NCBI GenBank assembly: GCA_963844395.1
Contig: CAWJNX010000002.1
Coordinates: 930,001-994,000 of the forward strand
Direction: 5' to 3'
Source of the DNA: VRUE01 sp963844395
GTDB taxonomy: Bacteria; Actinomycetota; Thermoleophilia; Solirubrobacterales; 70-9
DNA length: 64,000 bases
Made by a program: the position numbers and the translations under genes. The notes below the pieces were generated by a model, which was not told where the DNA came from, ran no database searches, and saw nothing but the letters and a program-made list of their open reading frames with translations. This document shows, in pieces, positions 59,377 through 64,000 of the stretch. How positions within the stretch are numbered: position 1 is the first letter of the stretch; each line of letters starts with the position of its first letter.

Positions 59377-59700
59377 ATGAGCTACGAGCAGGACGACCCG
59401 GAGGGCCTTAGAGGGCGCAGCGAGCAGCTGATCAGCGAGCTGGCCCAGGCGCTGCTCGATAGCCAGATGCTGGAGAACGCGGTAACGGCCGCCTTCGGTG
59501 CCCGCGAGAAGGCGGTCGAGGCCCAGCAGGCGGCCTTGGCGGCACTCAACCTGCCCTCGGCCAGCGATATCGAACGTCTCGAGCGCCGCCTGCGCTCGAT
59601 CTCGCAGCGGCTCGAGGACATAGAGGACCAGGTCGACCGGGTTGCCCGCGACGTTGGGGGGCTCAGGCGGCAACTCGCCTCAGAGGACCGGAAAAGCTGA
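59377..59700 (+). CDS. Small coiled-coil protein
   Basis: ATG 59377 (GTG 59368 possible); about 107 residues, intact. Entirely helical with heptads: QLISELAQALLDSQMLENAV, ERLERRLRSISQRLEDIEDQVDRVARDVGGLRRQL. Resembles phasin/PhaE-type helical proteins only in general character. Divergent from the wall-hydrolase gene; the 59124-59376 gap holds no recognisable gene. Confidence 0.65.
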   Translation: MSYEQDDPEGLRGRSEQLISELAQALLDSQMLENAVTAAFGAREKAVEAQQAALAALNLPSASDIERLERRLRSISQRLEDIEDQVDRVARDVGGLRRQLASEDRKS

Positions 59701-59712
59701 CGCGGCCTAAGT

Positions 59713-60402
59713 CTAACCCTCGACCTTAGGTTGAAGTAGGGCCTTCGAGGCGGCCCGGCCGCCTCGTTTCGCTACCGCCTCGAGATCCTCGCCTTCCATC
59801 CGCTCGCCGGCTGCAGCGTCGTCGACGATCAGGACGGCGGCGGCGGCGATCCCGAGGGCCCGTCCCTTGGCCAGGACTGCCACCGTCTGCATATCGGCCG
59901 CGGCGACTTCGGCGGGCACGGCGGCGAAATCCGCAGGCAGGGCGTCGAGGCTGACGACCCGTGCCTGGCGCGCATCCGTCCCCAGCTCCCGCCGGAGGCG
60001 CTCCTGCAGGCCGGGATCGGGATCGACCGTCGTCCCGGCAGCGAGTCCGAAGGCCGCAGCGCTGCCCTCCGTCGCGACTGCCTCCTCGATCAGCAACAGC
60101 TCGCCAAGGCGCGGCCGCGCCGCTCTCGCCGCGCAGGTGCCGACGCGCACCGCTCGCCGCACGCCCAGCTTGGCCAGGTCGGTAAGCACCGCGGCTGCGC
60201 TCGGCGCGCCCATCCCGGTCGACTGGATCGTCAGTTCGGCTCCCGTCGGCGTGCGACCCGAGTAGCCCCACAGCCCGCGAGCGTGGTTGCTCATCTTCGG
60301 CTCCTCCAGCAGCTCTTGGGCGAGCAGCAGTGCCCGGCCGGGGTCGCCGACCAGGATCGCGTCGGCGGCGATCGGGGCGGTGGGACGGAGGCGGGCGGGC
60401 AC
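59713..60402 (-). CDS. Purine-nucleoside/uridine phosphorylase (PNP_UDP_1 family)
   Basis: ATG 60402; 229 residues, intact. Phosphate-binding GDPGRALLLA near the start, GYSGRTPTGAELTIQSTGMGAPSAAAVL, VRVGTCAAR, and near the active site AAADMQTVAVLAKG, where most DeoD enzymes have an E-M-E motif, followed by VLIVDDAAAGERM. Nucleoside salvage enzyme; substrate preference not clear. Confidence 0.85.
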   Translation of the reverse strand: MPARLRPTAPIAADAILVGDPGRALLLAQELLEEPKMSNHARGLWGYSGRTPTGAELTIQSTGMGAPSAAAVLTDLAKLGVRRAVRVGTCAARAARPRLGELLLIEEAVATEGSAAAFGLAAGTTVDPDPGLQERLRRELGTDARQARVVSLDALPADFAAVPAEVAAADMQTVAVLAKGRALGIAAAAVLIVDDAAAGERMEGEDLEAVAKRGGRAASKALLQPKVEG

Positions 60403-60581
60403 GGGCGGCTGACCTTAGACGGCCGTGGGTGCGGCGCGGGGCGCTCTGCCAATCGGGAGAACCGCGCCCCCCGGATTTGCTCCAGCCGTCCAAACACAGC
60501 GCCACCCGCCCATCCATACCTTGGCCGCAATCCCAAACCGCGACTGCCGGGGCGTGCTCTGGCGGGCAAGGAGGAAATCGA

Positions 60582-62063
60582 ATGAAAAAGAGGCTTCTGA
60601 TCGCCGGCCCGGTGGCCGCGATTGCCTCGCTGGTACTGCCGGGTGTTGCCTTCGGCGCCGAGACGCCGATCCTGGAAACGCCCGAGGCAAGCATCAATGC
60701 GATGTGGGTGGTCGTTGCCGCCGTGCTGGTGATGTTCATGCAGGCCGGCTTCCTGCTCTTGGAGATCGGCTTTTCCAGGGCGAAGAACGCCGGGGCAGGG
60801 GTCGCGAAGATTCTCGTCAACTTCTCGATCGCATCGCTCTGCTACTGGGCGGTGGGCTTCGCGCTCGCCTTCGGTGGCTTGGGCGAGATCGCCGGGACCC
60901 ACGGGTTCTTCTTAGACATCGGCTCCTCAGTCGAGGAGGCGGGCAAGAGCATCCCGTTCGTCGAAACGTATTCGATCAGCCCAGCCGCGTTCATGTTCTT
61001 CCAGTTCGCGTTCTGCGCGGTCTCGCTGGCGATCGTCTGGGGCGCCACCCTGGAGCGGATCAAGTTCGGCGCCTACGTCATCTACGCGGTCATCTTCAGC
61101 TCCGTCATCTATCCGGTGCTGAGCCACTGGATCTTCGGCGGCGGCTGGCTGCAGGTCAACGTCGGCATGCAGGACTTCGCCGGCTCCACGGTGGTTCACC
61201 TGATCGGTGCGACCGGGGCGCTTGCGGCACTGCTACTGCTCGGCCCGCGGCTCGGCAAATACGGGCAGGACGGCAAACCGCGGGCGATCCCCGGCCACTC
61301 GATGCCCCTGGTCGGCATCGGCGTGCTGATCCTCTGGCTCGGCTGGTTCGGCTTCAACCCAGGCTCGACCCTGGGTGCGATCGGCGGGCGCTTCGCCGAG
61401 GTCGTCGTGGTCACCAATCTGGCGGCAGCCGCAGGCGTCGTCGCGGCCGTGTCGATCATGTACATGAAGACCAGGACGATCGACATCGGCATGGCCGGCA
61501 ACGGCGCGATCGCCGGTCTGGTCGGGATCACCGCCCCGTCCGGCTACGTCGAGTTCTGGGCGGCTCCGATCATCGGCGCGGTTGCCGGCGTGATCGTCGT
61601 CTTCGGCGTGCTGGCGATCGAGAAGCTGATCGACGACCCGGTCGGTGCCCTTTCGGCGCATGGCCTAGCGGGGATCTGGGGGACCCTCTCCTGCGGCATC
61701 TTCACCTCCCCGCGCCTTGCAGAATTCAACGAAGTCGGCGATGCGGGCCTCTGGTATAGCGGCTCTCTTCACCAGCTCGGCGCCCAGGCGCTGGGCGTGG
61801 GAGTCGCCTTCGCCTGCGTGTTCGTCGTCTCCTACGCGGTCTTCTTCCTGATCAAGCACACGATCGGGTTGCGGGTCTCGCCGGAGGAAGAGGAAGCGGG
61901 GCTGGACATCTCCGAGCACGGCATGTATGGGTATCCGGAGCAGTTCATCCCGCAGCCGGAGTACTCAACCGGGCTGCCGCACACGACGGGTACCCCAGGG
62001 GCCGCGATTCCCGCGGCTTCGCCCGCCCAGATGACCGCGACCGAGTCGCGAATGGAGGCCTGA
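60582..62063 (+). CDS. amt: Ammonium transporter
   Basis: Amt/Mep/Rh ammonium channel. ATG 60582 with AAGGAGG; 493 residues, intact. Signal-like first helix, then MFMQAGFLLLEIGFSRAKN, the DFAGSTVVHLIGATGALAAL signature, WFGFNPGSTL, and the twin-His pore residues in VVHL and (late) SAHGLAGIWG. The cytoplasmic tail is acidic. Four bp before glnK, the classic amt-glnK arrangement in which PII blocks the pore under nitrogen sufficiency. Confidence 0.95.
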   Translation: MKKRLLIAGPVAAIASLVLPGVAFGAETPILETPEASINAMWVVVAAVLVMFMQAGFLLLEIGFSRAKNAGAGVAKILVNFSIASLCYWAVGFALAFGGLGEIAGTHGFFLDIGSSVEEAGKSIPFVETYSISPAAFMFFQFAFCAVSLAIVWGATLERIKFGAYVIYAVIFSSVIYPVLSHWIFGGGWLQVNVGMQDFAGSTVVHLIGATGALAALLLLGPRLGKYGQDGKPRAIPGHSMPLVGIGVLILWLGWFGFNPGSTLGAIGGRFAEVVVVTNLAAAAGVVAAVSIMYMKTRTIDIGMAGNGAIAGLVGITAPSGYVEFWAAPIIGAVAGVIVVFGVLAIEKLIDDPVGALSAHGLAGIWGTLSCGIFTSPRLAEFNEVGDAGLWYSGSLHQLGAQALGVGVAFACVFVVSYAVFFLIKHTIGLRVSPEEEEAGLDISEHGMYGYPEQFIPQPEYSTGLPHTTGTPGAAIPAASPAQMTATESRMEA

Positions 62064-62067
62064 TCGC

Positions 62068-62436
62068 ATGAAAAAGATAGAGGCGTTCATCCGCCACGAG
62101 GCGTTTGAGCCGATCAGGGCCGAGTTGCTCGACAAGGGGTTCCCCTCCTTGTCGATCGTAGAGGCCAAGGGCTCGGGCCGACAGAAGGGGATAGTCGAGC
62201 GGTACCGCGGCTCGACCCTGACCGTCAACGTCCGGCCGAAGATCAAGCTCGAGGTCGTCGTGGAGGACAAAGACAAGCCGCTGGTCGTCGAGACGATCCT
62301 CAAACATGCCCGTACGGGCGAGGTCGGCGACGGAAAGATCTTCGTGCTGCCGGTCGAGGAAGCGATCCGCATCCGCACCGGCGAGGACGGAGAGGCGGTG
62401 TTGCAAGCTCACTCCGAAGAGGAGATTCCCGCCTGA
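62068..62436 (+). CDS. glnK: PII signal-transduction protein without Tyr51
   Basis: ATG 62068; 122 residues, intact. MKKIEAFIRHEAFEPIRAELLDKG, the T-loop GRQKGIVERYRGSTL, and the C-terminal signature TGEVGDGKIFVLPVEEAIRIRTGE are typical. At canonical position 51, where Tyr is uridylylated or adenylylated, this protein has Leu (RYRGSTL instead of YRGAEY); Tyr46 remains. Regulation by covalent modification is therefore unlikely; effector (ATP/ADP/2-oxoglutarate) binding should still operate. Cotranscribed with amt. Confidence 0.92.
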   Translation: MKKIEAFIRHEAFEPIRAELLDKGFPSLSIVEAKGSGRQKGIVERYRGSTLTVNVRPKIKLEVVVEDKDKPLVVETILKHARTGEVGDGKIFVLPVEEAIRIRTGEDGEAVLQAHSEEEIPA

Positions 62437-62462
62437 CCATCGACAGCCCGGATGTCGGCGGC

Positions 62463-62540
62463 GGGCGGGTCCTGTCGCGACGAGGGGGTCTTCGTCCTCG
62501 CAAGCTGCGGGCGAAGACCCCCTCGCCACGCCACCCGCCC
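62463..62540. repeat. Palindromic repeat family C, copy 2
   Basis: A 78-bp hairpin 26 bp after the glnK stop. Outer arms GGGCGGGT / ACCCGCCC, the conserved GGGTCCTGTCGCG, inner stem CGAGGGGGTCTTCG against CGAAGACCCCCTCG, and the loop TCCTCGCAAGCTGCGGG. Same orientation as copy 1 at 19957; the loop and outer blocks agree while both sides of the inner stem differ in a compensated way. Confidence 0.82.
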
Positions 62541-62561
62541 GACTAGCCTCCCTGGCTGTCG

Positions 62562-63779
62562 ATGGCGGCTGACGAGCGGATTTCAATTACGGAGGCTTCG
62601 CGGCGTTCGGGTGTGCCGGCCAGCACGCTCAAGCGCTGGGCCGAGGAGAAGGTCTTGCCGGTACGGCGGGGCCGCTGGACGCCCGCCGCCGCGGCGCAGG
62701 CCCGAGTCGTGGCGAGGATGCGTGAGCGCGGTCACTCGCTTGAGGAGCTGAAGCGCGCCGGTCGAGAGGGAAGGCTGGCCTTCGGCTTCGTCGAGGATCT
62801 CTTCCCCAACGCCGAGGAGCAGACGACGGTCGAGGACGTGGCGCGCGAGACCGGGCTCGAGCCCGAGCTGATCGAGCGAATCCTGGCGATCCTCGGCACT
62901 CCGCTCGGCCGCGAGCGGCTGCTCAACCCCGACGACGTGATGGCGCTGCGCCACTGCGCCCGGGTGCTCGCCGCCGGCTTTCCCCTGGTCGCCTTCCTGC
63001 AGCTGGTCCGTGTCTACGTGCAGTCGATGCGGCGCATCGCCGACGCCGAGGTGCGGCTCTTCCACCTCTACGTGCACGAGCCGATGATCCGTGACGCCCT
63101 GCCGGAGCTGGAGATCGCCGGGGAGATGGGTGAGCTGGCCGCTGACGTGCTGCCACTCGCCGCGCCGCTGACCGAATACCTGCACACCCGCTACCTGCGC
63201 TTCTTCCTCGAACAGGACGTGGTCGGCCACATGGAGACCGACCTCGAGGCGGCGGCCTCGCACATCGGCCAGGTCCCGGTCACCCTCTGCTTCATCGATC
63301 TCACCGGCTTCACCCGCTACACCGAGGAGGAGGGCGACCTGGAGGCGCTCGACGTGGTCGAGAACTTCGTTGAAACCGTGGAAGCGACGATGCCTGCCGA
63401 ATCGACGATCGTGAAGACGATCGGCGACGAGGTGATGGTCGTCTCACCTGATCCCGGCACGCTGACGGAGTGGGCCGTAGCCCTGCTCGATCGCTTCCCG
63501 GAGCGGCCGCGGCCGCGGGTCGCTATCCACTACGCGAATGCCGTTTACCGCGACGGCGATTACTTCGGCACCCACGTCAACTTGGCGCACCGCGTCGTCG
63601 GCCGCGCCCATGCGGGCGAGGTACTGGTCACCGATCGCGTCGCCGACACGCTTCACGGGCGCGGCCTCGACTGCGAGCCGATCGGCGAGGTCACCCTGAA
63701 GGGGTTCCCCTCAGCAACGCCCCTTTATGTAGTCCGGCCAGCCCTACCGGAAGCCCATCCCGGTAGGGGTTCCGCTTAA
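62562..63779 (+). CDS. MerR-like HTH fused to a class III nucleotide cyclase
   Basis: ATG 62562; 405 residues, intact. The N-terminus is a MerR-type winged helix (ISITEASRRSGVPASTLKRWAEEKVLPVRRGRW) and a helical linker follows (ERGHSLEELKRAGREGRLAFG). The middle is helical without a recognised domain. From about residue 245 a class III adenylate/guanylate cyclase domain: VTLCFIDLTGFTRYTEEEGD (metal Asp), IVKTIGDEVMVVS (second Asp) and VNLAHRVVGRAHAGEVLVTD; VTLKGF carries a Lys near the end. The last residues are encoded by the left arm of repeat B2. An HTH-cyclase fusion suggests a transcription factor controlled by, or signalling through, cNMP. Confidence 0.85.
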   Translation: MAADERISITEASRRSGVPASTLKRWAEEKVLPVRRGRWTPAAAAQARVVARMRERGHSLEELKRAGREGRLAFGFVEDLFPNAEEQTTVEDVARETGLEPELIERILAILGTPLGRERLLNPDDVMALRHCARVLAAGFPLVAFLQLVRVYVQSMRRIADAEVRLFHLYVHEPMIRDALPELEIAGEMGELAADVLPLAAPLTEYLHTRYLRFFLEQDVVGHMETDLEAAASHIGQVPVTLCFIDLTGFTRYTEEEGDLEALDVVENFVETVEATMPAESTIVKTIGDEVMVVSPDPGTLTEWAVALLDRFPERPRPRVAIHYANAVYRDGDYFGTHVNLAHRVVGRAHAGEVLVTDRVADTLHGRGLDCEPIGEVTLKGFPSATPLYVVRPALPEAHPGRGSA

Positions 63780-63862
63780 CTTTTTCCGAAGACCGGGTGT
63801 GGCCCTCCGAGGTTGCACCCGCGGAAAAACACAAGACGCTCCACCCTTACCGGGATGGGCTT
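63751..63862. repeat. Palindromic repeat family B, copy 2 (intact)
   Basis: 112 bp, outer arms AAGCCCATCCCGGTAGGGGT and its near-complement ending at 63862. Contains TTAACTTTTTCCGAAGACC and GCGGAAAAACACAAGACGC on opposite arms. It overlaps the last codons and stop of the HTH-cyclase gene and ends 6 bp before tilS. It aligns end to end (reverse complement) with the IS-split copy at 8031-9512. Confidence 0.88.
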
Positions 63863-63868
63863 AGGTCA

Positions 63869-64000
63869 ATGGCAAGCGAAGGCATGATTGAGGCGGTACG
63901 TGAGGACGGGTTGCTGCCGGCCGGTTCCCGCTTGGTGGCGATGCTCTCCGGGGGGCGCGACTCGGTTTGCCTCGTCGATGTCGCCGTGCGGCTGCTTGGC
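63869..64000 (+). CDS. tilS: tRNA(Ile)-lysidine synthase, N-terminal part
   Basis: ATG 63869 opens 44 codons running off the right edge: VREDGLLPAGSRLVAMLSGGRDSVCLVDVAVRLLG. The PP-loop SGGRDS (SGGxDS) is the ATP-binding motif of TilS, which modifies C34 of tRNA-Ile(CAU). N-type ATPase identity is firm; TilS rather than another PP-loop enzyme is likely from the N-terminal position and spacing. Confidence 0.75.
   Translation, partial: MASEGMIEAVREDGLLPAGSRLVAMLSGGRDSVCLVDVAVRLLG

Overview
The window is high-GC bacterial chromosome, most likely from an actinobacterium of the Thermoleophilia/Solirubrobacterales type. The taxon is inferred from an actinobacterial-type integration host factor (mIHF), very dense gene packing with many ATGA/GTGA overlaps, frequent GTG/TTG starts, SHOCT-like and DUF4234 membrane proteins, and secreted proteins carrying an FLC..PFSPC C-terminal module. 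No rRNA, tRNA or CRISPR array was found, and no gene-free stretch exceeds about 300 bases. Most genes before about 26.9 kb and between 50 and 59 kb carry one or more single-base frameshifts while still encoding well-conserved protein. I read these mainly as assembly indels, give them as single CDS entries, and note the breaks. The stretch from 27 to 50 kb, and 59.3 kb to the end, is almost free of them.

Layout. 0-3 kb: an Mla/Mce-type lipid ABC transporter core (two MlaE permeases and an MlaF ATPase), followed by an RND/MMPL exporter, a thioredoxin-fold membrane protein and a B3/B4-domain protein (3-7 kb). 7-10 kb: two small genes, an ISL3-family insertion sequence with intact 8-bp target duplication, and mIHF. 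10-12.6 kb: a divergent pair, a serine-palmitoyltransferase-like enzyme and a GNAT-fold acyltransferase, that could make ceramide-type lipids. 13-16.3 kb: AlkA-like glycosylase and a PAS-GAF-GGDEF-EAL protein. 16.3-18.9 kb: an NMT1/THI5-type ABC importer. 19-26.9 kb: TauE-like permease, Rrf2 regulator, MoxR ATPase with VWA partner, lipoprotein, cation exchanger and peroxiredoxin. 27-38.5 kb: acyl-CoA dehydrogenase, BipA, cold-shock protein, unusual subtilase, PIN toxin pair, RecD2 helicase, ZIP transporter, R2lox-like oxidase and a polymer-forming membrane protein. 38.5-42 kb: cupin, TetR and SnoaL genes, then a small accessory island (VapBC, an orphan gene and a recX remnant). 42-50 kb: amine oxidase, RlmN, K+ channel, P450 and two secreted proteins. 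50-59 kb: type III glutamine synthetase, a fused beta-oxidation enzyme, sirtuin, HAD phosphatase and a multidomain wall hydrolase. 59-64 kb: purine phosphorylase, Amt and PII, a MerR-like HTH fused to a nucleotide cyclase, and the start of tilS.

The most distinctive feature is a set of repeated palindromic elements. Family A (about 158 bp) occurs between mlaF and the exporter and again, inverted, in frame inside the exporter. Family B (112 bp) occurs twice; one copy is split by the ISL3 element. Family C (about 80 bp) shows compensatory stem changes around a conserved loop. Family D hairpins share the arm GCCGACGGGCC and directly follow two beta-oxidation genes. A and B share architecture and internal sequence and may be one superfamily.

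Functional links: amt-glnK and glnN form a nitrogen-assimilation set; the acyl-CoA dehydrogenase and the HADH/ECH fusion are beta-oxidation genes, each behind a perfect operator-like palindrome; MlaE/F and the MMPL exporter, together with the ceramide-type pair, point to envelope lipid work.
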